NCBI GenBank assembly: GCA_011634665.1
Contig: WAEK01000006.1
Location: 329,001 to 393,000, forward strand
DNA length: 64,000 nucleotides
DNA from: Mortierella sp. BCC40632
Lineage: Eukaryota > Mortierellomycota > Mortierellomycetes > Mortierellales > Mortierellaceae
Direction: 5' to 3'
In this document: piece after piece, positions 30,916 through 42,644 of the stretch
Position numbering within the stretch: the stretch's first letter is position 1
How the letters are laid out: each line of letters starts with the position of its first letter
Translations under genes and position numbers: made by a program
Notes under the pieces: generated by a model
Seen by the model: the letters and a program-made list of their open reading frames with translations, nothing else
Told to the model about the DNA's origin: nothing
The model's database searches: none

Positions 30916-31166
30916 ACACACACTCTCTCTGTGGACCTGTTTGTCAGAGAGTGTTCTCCTCCTTCTCTCTCTCCCTCTTCACGCGCTCTTTCTCTATTTC
31001 ACTCCATCTCTCATCGGATCAGCAACCATTTTTTTTTTTTCTTTTACTATCCCGTGCCAAACCACTTGTCCTCCTCCCCCTCCTCTCCCTCCCCCTCCCG
31101 CCTGTCTGCATCCATCCCATCCACACCTACCTTATCTCGAGAGAGCACCAGAGAAACTCATCCACA
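30673..31166. other. Spacer upstream of TMEM33-family gene
   Basis: Contains the AGGAT repeat, a poly-T run, (CT)n at about 30878-30910 and a pyrimidine-rich leader up to the next start codon. No gene seen. Confidence 0.6.
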
Positions 31167-31503
31167 ATGCCTGCTGCCAACGCTGATTTGAGCGCACGTC
31201 TCCAGGCCCTTGTCAAGGTATATCTCAACCACCCTATTTTCCTGTGATCTCTCTCTCTCTTTTTCTCGCTCACATCGCATCCATCGGGACTCTTTTCTTT
31301 CTTTCTTTCAAAAAAAAAAAAAAAATATACAAGGACTCGTTCACCAACCAACTCCAGAGACACCCCTGGCCAGGAGATGCTCTACCTCAGCTGACTCGAG
31401 AAAGCATCGCGACTATCAGGAGAAAGAAAAAAGAAAAAAGAACCCACCCCTCCGTTTTTTTTTGTCCAACGTGGCAAGAGAAATGGGGGAAGAGAGAGAG
31501 AGA

Positions 31504-31558
<55 letters not shown>

Positions 31559-32431
31559 TAAAATCTTGATATCGGTCTGGAGCCTTCTGGTTATATGACG
31601 TGGTCGGTTAATCTTGGGCGGAACCCCATCCTTCTCTTTGTCAAACCCCCCCCTCTCACTCCAGAACAAGGCAGAGCCAGTCTCTGCGCCATTGTGACTA
31701 GCAGAGATGATAAAGATGAAGAGAAAGACAAAGATGATGACAAAGATGATGTCATTCGTCGTTCTTGTTGTTGCTGCTTCTGTTGATAATGGATGGAATA
31801 GGCCTTTTTGTCACGGGAGATGCAGTCTAGGACAGCAGAGATGATGAAGACACCAAAAAAAAAAAAAAAATGGACCGGAAACACAGCTGCCCGGCTTCTC
31901 CGACTCTACAAACAGGAATCTGGTTGTTCTCTCTCTCTCTTTCTTTCTTTCTTTCTCGCTCTTTCTTTCTCGCTCTTTCTTTCGGAAGAAAAAGACAAAA
32001 GAGTTAGAAATACAGCTGTGGGCAAAGGGAGAAAAAAACGGTTTTTCGCCCTCCCTCCCCTACCCCAACAGCCCACCTTGTGTGGCGTTCGCCATTTGCT
32101 CATACTCATCATGCTCCACACGCTTCTTTCTCTTTCTATCTTTTTTTTTTTTTTTTTTTTCTTTTATCTTTTTTCATAATCCACAACCTCACCACAAACA
32201 GGGCCCCCAATTCGTATGGTGGTTGGGTCATGTCACACTATTGTTCTGCTCAGCATTGTACTTGCCCTACTGGTTGACTTTTAGCGCAAAGGCCGGTGCC
32301 CACTGGTACTCTCGTGCCTTCTTTGGAGCGCTCGTCAGTTACAGTGTTGTTGTCTACAAGTCTTTCCCTGTAAGTCTCTCGAACGTGTGTTTGCTTTCTT
32401 TTATCAATATCCCAAAACGGTCCTTCTGACT

Positions 32432-32479
<48 letters not shown>

Positions 32480-33574
32480 ATTGACAGAATGTTCAATTCA
32501 CAGCCCAGTTTGCGCAAACAGTGTTCACGGAGGAGAATGTCCAGTACTTGTTGATGGCCATCTACTGGTGGCGCACCACTCCTTTTATCGGTAACTTTTT
32601 TTTTTTTTTCTTTCTTTCTTGTTTGACGGGAATTACTCAGCAACGCAAATCAAGGACAAACGGAGTGTCAGGAGAAGATGAGGAGAAAAAAGGGGGGAGA
32701 GAGAGAAAGAGAGAGCAGAAAAAAAAAAAAAAAAAAAAAAAAAAAGAGATCTAACGCTCATCCTGATGGATTGGATATCTCTCCTCCTCCTCTTCCCCCT
32801 ATATCTATTAGCCGCCTTGCTTCCCTATGGAATCTTTGCCTTCTTCAACTCGATCAACTATGTGCGCACCAACCTGATCCCTACCTTCTACCCACCGGGT
32901 CCCGATGGCAAGCTTCAGGGCTTTGGAGCCGAGATCTCGCGCAAGATCCAGGTCTGGACTGAGAAGAACCACACCAAGGCCATGGCTTTGGTTGCCTATA
33001 TCGAGATTGTTGGTGTTATGGGTTCGCTCATCCTTGGAGCTATCACGTAGGTGTTCTTTCTCTTTTATTTTATTTTATTTTTTTTTTTTTTGGTGTTTGG
33101 TTTGTTGTTTACTCTGGATCTTTGAAGCGTGGGAACAATCAATACTTTATTTTGTAATTTGCACCTATGGTTCTCCAATTCACTTTATACTCACTACTAC
33201 CTCTCTCTTTCTCTTTCTCTCTCTCTCTCTCCGATATCTTCATTCATTAATGGATCTGGAAATCCCTCTATTCGAACGGACAAAAAAAAAAAAAAAAAAA
33301 AAAAATAATATTCAACCCCCCTCGTAGTTTCCAGTCGTCGTTGTTGTCGCCTATTGTGTACGCCAACTTTTTGCGTTTCCGGTATTTCTTCTCGCTTCAT
33401 CATCGGGCTGCCTTTGAGGTGTTGAGAGCCCGTTTGGATAACTGGATCGTACCTCCCGGTGGTAACCCCAAGATGCATCCTCAGGTGGTCAAGGCCTATC
33501 AAGTGGCTCGTGGTGCCATCACTCGTTTTGGTATGGCTGCTGTTCAGCAGCCTGCTGTCCCTCCTCGCGGTTAG
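31167..33574 (+). CDS. TMEM33/Pom33 family ER-nuclear envelope protein
   Basis: Proteins of this family (yeast Pom33/Per33, animal TMEM33) are multi-pass ER membrane proteins that shape tubules and help nuclear pore distribution. Five exons, 31167-31217, 32202-32369, 32488-32590, 32812-33046 and 33328-33574, give 267 residues. Predicted membrane segments include FVWWLGHVTLLFCSALYLPYW, the following AFFGALVSYSVVVY, LLPYGIFAFFNSINYV and VAYIEIVGVMGSLILGAI. The C-terminal YANFLRFRYFFSLHHRAAF and helix fit the family. Intron 1 is 984 nt, long for this window, and holds an open segment discussed in the findings. Confidence 0.88.
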
Positions 33575-34147
33575 AGAAAGAGAGAGAGAGAAACACACAC
33601 GCACACACACAAGAGAATCTTCCTCTTCCCTCCCTCCCCTCCAAAACAACAACAACAGAAAACAGAAAAAAAAAAAAAAAAAAAAAGATAGAAAGATGAA
33701 GTATAAAGGTCCAAGGAACGAATGCTTATGATCAGGAGAAGAAACAGAGATGAATACAGGCGAGAATGAATTTTTTTTTTTCACTCCCTTTCTTCCTTCT
33801 CTCCTCCTCTTCCTCATCTTTGAGAAGATTGACACGTTTGTAGCGCTTTGTGAGGTGCGGACAAAACTATTTTTATTAAACGAAAAGAAAAGAAAAAAAA
33901 AAAAAATAAGAACAGAAAAATGCCAGGTGTAATGTGTAATGATCCAAGTTTGGCCTTTTTTTTTAAAAGGAAGTGGAAAGGGGATATGAAGAAATGGGGA
34001 AAGGAAGGGGGGATATGAGGCCGATTTTTTTTATGAAGTGTCAGTGCAAAAAAAAAATTGTGGTAGAAGGGGGGAGTACAAAGAACAAAAAAGAGAAAAA
34101 AAAAAAAAAGAATTGGTGAATGATAGATTTTAACAAACACTGACAAC
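33575..34147. other. Convergent spacer TMEM33-family gene / importin
   Basis: The 3' flanks of both genes, with CA/GA repeats and several A and T runs. No gene seen. Confidence 0.65.
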
Positions 34148-37100
34148 TTATTGGGGAGCAGGCTCGAGAGCAGCAGCCTCAGCAGCCTTGACAGCATTGG
34201 TCTCTGCAGTCGAGATCAAGTTCATGATATACTCTTGCTGCTCAGCTGTAGTCTCCTTGGTCAGCTCATTGTACGAGGCAGGGTGATGTTGCTTCAAACC
34301 TGTAAACACATCCCTGAAGAGAACATAAGGATCAACCTCATCCAAGGGAGACTCAAAGTAAATCTCTTCCTCAAGCTCATCGTACTCGGACTCGATCTCA
34401 TCATCATCCTTATCGCTAGGGCGGGATCGGGAGGCCTGCTGAGCCAAATATTCGAGGTATTCGTTGGACTCGTCAAAAACGTCCTCCTCATCATCGACCC
34501 ACTCCTCCTCAACAGCACCATCGCCAGACAAGGCAGACTCGAGAGCTGCCTGGCCTTCGCTCACATTGTCATCGTCATCCTCATCCTCATCATCCGATCC
34601 AATGTTGTAAGCCTTCTCCATCTCCTTGCGCTCTATTACACGAGGTAGTGAGAAAGAAATACTCTGTCAGCCATTCATGTCCAAAGACATCAAAAGGAAG
34701 GAAGAAAAAAAAAATATAAAAAAACCAAACATATCAAAGGAAAAAAGGCATGTTCAAACTTACTGGCTTGAGCCATGGGGAGACCCTCAAAGTTTCTCAA
34801 GATACCGTTCAAGACCTGAGGCCATCCGCTCTGGAGTGCAGGGGGGAGCTGCTCCACGGGGACACTCAAGATCGAGCAAAGGGCAACAATGGACAACTTC
34901 TTATCATGGACACGCGAAAACTTGTCCAAGTTGGCGAACCAGACACTCAAGAATCGCTGAGTCCAGCCATTCTCCTCCAACAGACGCAGGGTCGCGCCAG
35001 GGTTGTAGTAAAGACAGTTCATCACGACCTCGATCGCCTGGATCTTGAACTCGGTCGTCTTGATCCTCTCCTCCACAGACAAGTACTCAAAGACCAATCC
35101 CATGATAGGTGCCAAATACTTGTCCACACTACCACGGCAGTTCAACAACAACGACTCGGCCAACTTGCATCCTGAAACGCGATCATTCTCTCCCAAACGA
35201 TCCGACTTCATGACCGTCTCAATAATATCGTAGATCATCACCTGAACACCCTCGTTCTGGCTGACAACATCCTTGCCGTACGAGATATAGTTGTCGAGCG
35301 AGGGGAACATCTCCTCCATAAAGTCAAGCGCAGACTCCTTGAAGGTCTTGTAGATCAACTCAAAGACACCCCACATGTTGACCGAGATGGTCTTGCCCGA
35401 GAACGTGCAGCTGTCAATGATCTCAAAGACACCATCAAACAAGTCCAAGAGCGCGTTCTGGAGGGTAAAGGTAATCACGGGCATAAGAGTCAACTCGAGC
35501 TGGTTCAAGACCTCGGGTGTGCTCTCGAGCGAGAGGATCAGCGTACCCATCGTCTTGAGAACACCCATCGCCGCCATGGTCTTGTCCGAAGCCTCATCAA
35601 TGGCGCTATCGGAAAGATCATCCTCCGCATCTGGATGCTTGGCCATGTCCTCACAAATTCGGAGATAGGTATCACGGAGCTGCTCGCACAATTGAACAGC
35701 AAATGGTGCCAAGTCCTCAGCAAAGATCTCGACAAATTCATCCATGACCTCGGACAAAGTGTCGACATCGATCTGGTTCGTCATGGCCAAAAGCTCATGC
35801 ATAATGAACTGGAGATGAGGCTTCATTGCCTCACGGATGGCCTCGTGACGGATCATGGGGCGAAGAGCCAGAGCGGCGGTCACCTTCACGGGCAACTCTG
35901 GGTCTCTCAAGCAATCCATGAGACCAGCAAAGGCAATGGCAATGTTGTTGGGATCCTCAAAGTCCAAGTCTGAGAATTGGTTGATCATCTCACAGGCACG
36001 GGCACGGAGGAAAGGATGCTGGCTCTTGAGCTCTGGGAAAACGTGGTTGACAAAGAAGGGCTCCATCATGCTCACCAATGACTGCTTGCGGAGGATCAAG
36101 GACGACAAGCTGCCGACCACCACCAAGGCACCATCCTTCTCCCTTGGGTTCTTGGCCTCTGCAGGAGACTCGTTGTACTTTTGAAGGGCAGCGTTGGCGA
36201 GGTTGAGGGCCTGCATAAAGGCGTTGCGACGGTAACGGGCCATGACGATCAAAAAGTTGACAGCGGCGGTCGAGGGGCTAGTAAAGTCCTCGAGCATGTC
36301 GATCCTGGAGTGAACATACTCGACTGGGTCATCAACCCAAAGAGCCTCATCCGCAGCCGTGAAGCACAGTTGGGGGAAGACAAAGTGTGAAATCAAGGTC
36401 TCTGAGTGAGGCTTGATGATTGCCCAAATGCTCTTGTCCTTGACACTATTCATCCGCGCGTGAAAAAGGACAATGGGTTTAGACTCTTGTCTATTCCTTG
36501 CTCCGCACAGATGGTCCGAGAAATGCATAGATAGAAAAAAAAAAAAAAAAGGGGGGAGTATATCTTGTTTCTTACCTCTCCTCGAAAAAGTTTCCAATGA
36601 GGCAAAGGACACGAGGGCTAAGCCAGGATTGCTTGGCAACCCAGAGCTCGACCTGCTTCAAGTACGAGGTCAAGATGTTGGGAGCAAAGTTGGCTGTGAA
36701 TGCCTTGGCAAAGGCCTTGAACTTTGAGTTGGAGGTGAGGGCGGTTGGGTTGCCATATCTGGTGTAGAGTCTGTTCAGGCACTGGTATGCCCAGCGCTTG
36801 GCCTTCCACCAGGGATGCTTTTCCAACTCTTCGGGCTCGGTGGGGAGACCCTCTGTGGGGATCGTCTTTTCAACCATCTGGATGAACAAGGTGCCCCAAG
36901 GGATAAGAGAGGCGTTGTCCATCTGTCTGTTGGAAAGGTCGACCTGGATGGTGTAGTGATAGCACTTGAAGATGATCTTGAGCATCTCTGCAGCCTCGAC
37001 ATTGTTGGCAGTGATCAAACCAGCTCCAATCTGCTGGATGGCGGGGAAGAAGTTGCCAATGATCTCGTCCAGGGGCTCCCGTTCCTCAATCTTGAACCTA

Positions 37101-38109
37101 AAGATGAGCAACAGCAAAGTTTTGTCCGCATTAGGATTGTGTAGCCCATGGATCGGTGGAGGGAAGAAAAAAAAGAAAAAAAAAAGTATAAAGTGACTTG
37201 ACTCTTGCTAGACCCCATTCTTACTTGTAAACACGAAGGACTTCCTTCAAGCCCAACAATCCAACAAAGACAATCTTTGGGTCCTGGGACTGAAGCAAAG
37301 TCTGGACCTGAGCAAGGTAACCAGGGAACTTTGTAGGAAAGTCGTTGGCCAAAATAACTCCCAGAACAGTCACCAATTGAGTGCTAGAGAATATGCGATC
37401 GATATGTAAAAAGAAGAGAGAGAGAAAAAAAAGATGAGTATTATGTTGGTGAATTTAGGTCACACTTGAAATGTGCTAGGGTATTAGAGTTGCCTGTGTC
37501 CATTTGTCCTTACCGAACTGCAGCGGGGGCAGCTGCGATCAACTGAAGGATATTGCTCTTGATCGCATCTTTGTCTCCATCCGAGATCTTCAAGTGAGCA
37601 GGCGTAGACTCCACTTCATACCAGTAGCGTCGAACGGCATTCTTGAAGTAAATGGAGGCTAAATGGACGACAAAAAGGTCAAAGCGTTTAGTAGGCTTGC
37701 TATAGTGGAGAGATAGAAGGGTCTCTGTTCCTGGGTAAAAAAAAAAAGTAGAGTCTTACCGGCTTGGCGGACATGGAGTTCAGATTCGTCCGAGCCAATG
37801 ATCTGCATGGACTGCAAAAGGGTTCCCTGGGAACTCTCTAGCTAGTATAGAAAGAATGAAACCAACCATGAGCCTTTTTTTTTTTTTTTTGGCCACCCTG
37901 TTTTTGTCCGTGTTGAGTTGATCCTAATGGTTCCTCTCCCTCCACTGACTACAAAGTCATATTAACAGTTTTTTTTTTTTTTTTTTATATTTTTGCTGTT
38001 CCGAAGGACAAGGAATTACCTCCTTGAGCTTCAACTCTGCAGCCATGCGGACATTGGCGTCCGGCTGCAATGTCGCCTGAAAGAGGTGGTAGAGTGCCTG
38101 AATGTCCAT
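34148..38109 (-). CDS. Importin-7/8 type karyopherin (Nmd5/Sxm1-like)
   Basis: This importin-beta superfamily receptor carries cargo into the nucleus under Ran control. Seven exons join in frame: 38109-38020, 37841-37760, 37658-37514, 37383-37225, 37097-36576, 36445-34764 and 34632-34148, giving 1,054 residues, a normal family length. The N-terminal importin-beta domain is recognisable from LYHLFQATLQPDANVRMAAE, SELHVRQAASIYFKNAV and FPTKFPGYLAQV. HPWWKAKRWAYQCLNRLYTRYG and FTAADEALWVDDPVEYVHS are typical of importin-7/8. HEAT repeats fill the rest. The C-terminus ends in a strongly acidic stretch (about residues 895-965), as in Nmd5 and importin-7. Only about 208 bp separate its start from the upstream Fanzor stop. 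Confidence 0.92.
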
Positions 38110-38216
38110 GTCTGCTCGCCCTGAAGTGAATTGAGAGGGGGGGATTGGTAAAAATGGACAAAGGAGTGAAGGCAAAGCGGATCAAAAAAAAAATTTTTTT
38201 AAACTTCAACTGAGAA

Positions 38217-38222
38217 TTTATT
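38217..38222 (-). terminator. AATAAA polyadenylation-like signal of the Fanzor gene
   Basis: AATAAA on the minus strand about 95 nt after the Fanzor stop codon and about 110 nt before the importin start codon. Confidence 0.4.
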
Positions 38223-38316
38223 GGTTCTACTCAATTATGTATGCAAGAAAAAAAATAAAGAGTTAGGATTTGTTGTTCACGTGTTTTGCCAGACAAGCAT
38301 GAAACTGGAGGGGTTC

Positions 38317-41300
38317 TTACCATAATCCCAACTTCCGACCGGGGGCTTCAGCAGGAATCAACTTTTGATGCTGTGAGCTTGATGGATCCAATGCAGAGGA
38401 GCTGGTGTTGATAGTACGAGAGAAAGGAGGCAGCCTTTCCCGCATGTTGCTGAGGAGTTGGTGTGCACCTGCAATCGCAATCGCCACTGCCGCATGTGTG
38501 TCTCGAGGTTTGAGACAGTACCCGGACTTGAACGATATGCAGTCGACGTTGACACACTCGACTGCTCCATTGGCAGTGACAATCCTGGAACCTCGACGAT
38601 ATCGCCCTTGACGGACTGGACTAAAACAAAAGACGCATGTCTTGGACGTCCGATACTCATCCGTCATCCCAATAGTGCAGTATCGAAGGTACTGGTCTCT
38701 CATTTTGCCACCTCCCCTACGCTGATGGCCCCGTATCCTGCTACCTATCCCTGTGCCTACTTCGCCAATTAGAAGCACAGGCCGCACAGCAGGGCGATCC
38801 CTTGGACAGTCCTCCACGTGTCGAAAGCCAGAAGACGTGGGGTCGCCTGGAATGTGGTGACAATGGCACTGAGTGCACCATCCGTCCATGTTGGATACAA
38901 TTGGTAATGAAATATGGGAAGGTGCTTGCTCCGATGCTTGCTCTTGCCGCAAGGACTCGAGAGCGTGCTGTTGCACATATCGTCGCTCAGCTGCACACAG
39001 CTTCGCCCTTGTGCGGTTGGTGCGGAGCCTTTGAGTGTGGTGCATCTTGTTCAGCGAGGTCTCGAACTGTTGAAGAGTCGGACGCACACTACTGCGTGCT
39101 TTATGTGCTGTATCCATGGCACCTAAGGTTGGAGCTGCAGCAAACGAAGCTCTGAGATCTGATAACTGTACGAGTGCCTCTTGGACATTCTGGTTCTCTT
39201 CGCGTTTGAGCCTCCGTTCCCTCAGACGAGCCAGTTTTCGTGTGTGAGATACTTCGTTGACTTGGCGCGCCGTCATTTTGTGTGCTTTTTTGAGTTTCAG
39301 GCTCGCGGCATCCAGTCTGCGAGATCTTGCCATTGACTCGTCCGATTCGTTGTCGCTGGCTCCTGATCGATCGCTGTCTGAATCAACGTCGTCCATACTC
39401 TCGTTACTCGATGTCCTGTCAGAACTGCTTTCTTCCACACTACTGTGTGATTCATCTTGCTCTATCAAGTGTTGAATGAATGAAGAAAAGCATCGTTAGT
39501 CCCTCGTCTTCACTTGGTTTTACCACCAGACAGAAAACTGTATTTCGTACCTTGAGAAAGCAGCTGGAAACGGTTCGTGTGGGTCATGATCTCTCTTGGT
39601 GTGAGCGCCACTGTCTCGCTCATGGTGCGAACGCCATAATCTGTGCCACCAAAGACTATGATTTTGTCCGAGTCTTTGGATTGGTTGACAAGATCTTGGA
39701 TGTCGAGCAGTGAGGTATGATCTTCTACTCTCGGTCGGTCCCAAGTTGCCACTGTCATGCTCGGAATGGTCCCGGGCGCCCTTTGACTGCTTGGCTGTTG
39801 ACTTTGGGCAGACTGTGCTGCCTTGAGCATCTTGTTCCAGAAGAACCTGCTCTGGCGAAGCTGTCGCAGTATCTCTTCGTTTCGGAGTAGTTCTTTTCTC
39901 TCGATCCGGAGTCTTTTTCGAGCCGCCTTTAGGCTGCCATAGTCCGCGCCATTCTTGACCTGAATGCTGGTGATTGTCTGTGCCTGTTGGAGTTGGCCAA
40001 CCGACTTTCGAAGTGGCCTAACAACCTTCTCTTGTTCCTTGACCGCATCCGCCGTATCTGTCGCCTTTTTTTCCACTTGAGCCTTGGTCAAGCGAAGTTG
40101 AGAATACTCGTCTGCCCAAGAGGTACCGGACGTGTGGCGACTTTTTTCTTTTTTCCGGATATTGTAACGGCTTTCCGTAGGATGTCCAAGGCGTAAGGGG
40201 CCATTGTCAGGGTCTCCAAAAGACTGGTTGTGCCTTACGACCTTTCCAACAATGCGCACTGTGTATCGGTCAACAAAGGTCATCCTAAAAAAAATAATTA
40301 AATAGACAAATAAAAGTCAGAGTCAGAATGTTAATCAAATCTCTCAAGTAGGAGGGAGCTTTACATAAAGGGAATGTACCTGTCTGCAAACTTTAGACCA
40401 TGATCATTGCAGAACTTTTTGACTTTGGATAGGTCAAAAAATGCGCTGTAAATTGCTCTTTTGTTTGAGGGTGGCGTTGTAACTTGCGGTAATGATGTGA
40501 AAGTGTTGCCAAATGTGTCAACTGCATCAAAACAACCACGTTTGGTTGAGCAAAGGGCCTCGTACAGTGTTGTGGCACTGAGATGGAGACTTTGCAAAGC
40601 CGCTCCAGATACTTGGGGTGTTGTCTTCTGTGTGAACTGATGATATCCGGTCGCCCTTAGGACTGCATTGGCGATAACGACAATCGGAGCTCTTGTCACG
40701 ACGTGGGGTGTGTGGTTGCGATCTCCAGAACCACCTTTGTTTGGCCATCTCTTGGGCACAAATGCCCGCAAGGCATTCCCAATCGTCACGACTGCCTTGA
40801 TCTCTTCTCTGCTGAATTCTTCTCCTTTAAAAGCCGACTTTTTGACCCAGTTTTGGTTGATTTGACCATTGATGTGGTTGGACTCGAGTAGTGTTCTCAA
40901 AATCGCCTGGAGGGAACGGAGTCGCGCTCTCGAAGGTTCTTTCGCTTTGTCCGTGTCTTCAACGCTTTGGCTCTCCGAGTCCAACTCTTCATCAAGCTCT
41001 TCAAGTTCCTCGAGTGTAAAGTCAAAATCACCCACTTGTAGACCGTTGTCGCCTGAATCGCTCGTTCCTGCATTGCTTGAACTCGTTTCTTCTTCAACAT
41101 CGCCCGTGCCAGTCTCCTCCTCAGCCTCGCTTGATTCAGTTTTGTCTTCAAGCTCGTTCTGCAGTGACGATAACTGATTGATCACATAGCCAGCTCTGAC
41201 TCTGGAGTCGTTGAAACCTTGCTCCAATCCTTGCAAATGGTGCGAAAGTTCTCTACAGAGCTTCTTGACCCTTGATCTTTTCAGTGCCTTCGATGATTGG

Positions 41301-41344
41301 CCAGGATGCTGTTCATCGGAAAGCTCTGTTTTCTTGGCTGCCAT
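38317..41344 (-). CDS. Fanzor (eukaryotic TnpB-like) RNA-guided nuclease, catalytic part
   Basis: Three exons, 41344-40380, 40284-39551 and 39461-38317, join in frame (phases 2 and 1) to 947 residues. RuvC-I Asp is D537 in VFGGTDYGV, RuvC-II Glu is E800 in LLIGEVG, and RuvC-III Asp is D887 in KPRDTHAAVAIAIAG. The family-typical DEYRTSKTC lies at 834-842. Zinc ribbon cysteines are C842, C845, C869 and C874. Thus the nuclease core and ribbon look intact. His replaces the Asn common after the last Asp. Acidic, low-complexity inserts lie at about 55-140 and 570-605. The chosen start has a strong ACCATGG context, but the same frame continues upstream beyond one UGA (41375-41377), so this may be the distal part of a longer protein. 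By analogy with described Fanzors it would cut DNA using a guide RNA from its own 3' end. That is family knowledge, untested here. Confidence 0.82.
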
Positions 41345-41374
41345 GGTCCGTAGCCGTTCCTTGAATCTTTTCTC

Positions 41375-42543
41375 TCAAGCAGGAGCCAAGTGAATGCGCA
41401 GAAGAATACGCAGCAGATAATCAAGAGATTTTCTGTATATCGATCCCACCCAAAGATTGGTAACTGCTGTCGAGTACTGGCGAATGTGTGTTGTTATGGT
41501 TGACGTCAATCCTTTTGGTGAATGTGGAAACTCGGATACGTCTCGTTCGATTATTGCAGAAATTCCTGTCCACAGTGGCATTCCTCGTGCTTTTGAAGTG
41601 GAGAGATGCCTGGTGTGCAAGAACTGAATGTGGCGCTGCGATAAGATGAGGCTCAGTGCTTGGTCGAATGGACTCCTGGAGGCTTTGTCCTGGATATCCT
41701 CGATGCGCTTCTGTGCGCCCTTGTCGATGTTGTTGACTGTGATTTTTGTCTCGGTACCATCTGGGATCTCAAAGTCTTTTGGCAGGAGTTGCCTTACATC
41801 CACTTGCTCAGAATTGTTCATTCCAAGTCCTTGACCAGTTGCGACCTAAAAAATAGCGAGTTTTTTTTTTTTTTTTTTTTTTTAGACCCATTGAATCATT
41901 GATCAAAAATGCTTACAAGGTGGGTAACCATGTGAGCCAAGGTCGATAGCTCGACCTCAACATTCGTTATGTCCGTCTGTGTGTCTTCGATGAGCGCAAG
42001 GACAAGGTCAAAGTCGCACTGTCCTTCTTCGTCTTGGTTGAGATGGTCAGGGTGGATGATTTGTTTCAACGTGGCTGTACATATTCGCAAATCATCGCGC
42101 TCTTCCTCATCTTCGCTCACACCTCGATCCTCACCGTCATCATTATCATCACCGTCATCGTCGCCATCGTCTTCCGCGCGTACTTCCTTTCTACGCTTCC
42201 CTTTCTTTGTCGGGCTTTCCGCAGGTTCTTTTTCTCTCTTGGCCAGCACTTGGTTCCAGCTGGTACTGAAGTCGCTGCGAACAACGCTTTTCCATTTCTC
42301 CACGGATCCAGATGGTCCCCCGAGTTGCTTCATCATTTGTTGTCTGGCCGACCCAATGGGTGCATGCGGTAATTCTGACTTTAGGGCGAGTGGGTAGACT
42401 CCTCGTGGCAACCGCTCGGTTTCGGTAAGGCTATTCTTCAGTTTTTCTTGGCTCGACTTGATAATAGTCGTTCTTTGTTTCGGGTCCTTGTATTCTCTTT
42501 TGTTGAAGAGTGTTTTGATAGAACCTTCGATCTTCTCCTTCAT
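41375..42543 (-). CDS. Upstream coding block, in frame with the Fanzor
   Basis: Two exons, 42543-41917 and 41845-41375, encode 365 residues and end in TGA at 41375-41377. After that TGA the same frame runs ten sense codons straight into the Fanzor start at 41344. The first exon is Lys/Asp/Glu-rich with a basic KKGKRRKEVR cluster and a highly acidic Asp run. The second has helical segments (QYSTAVTNLWVGSIYRKSL and DYLLRILLRIHL) of the kind seen in Fanzor N-terminal regions. The simplest reading is that this is the Fanzor N-terminal region, cut off by a nonsense codon, giving a protein of about 1,320 residues if read through. Alternatively it is a separate small gene. The frame join is seen; the interpretation is inference. 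Confidence 0.6.
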
Positions 42544-42558
42544 GACATCCGGCTAATT

Positions 42559-42595
<37 letters not shown>

Positions 42596-42644
42596 CGATG
42601 AGTAAAAGCTGCAAAGCTGCAAAAGATCCATTGAACAGTTTAAA

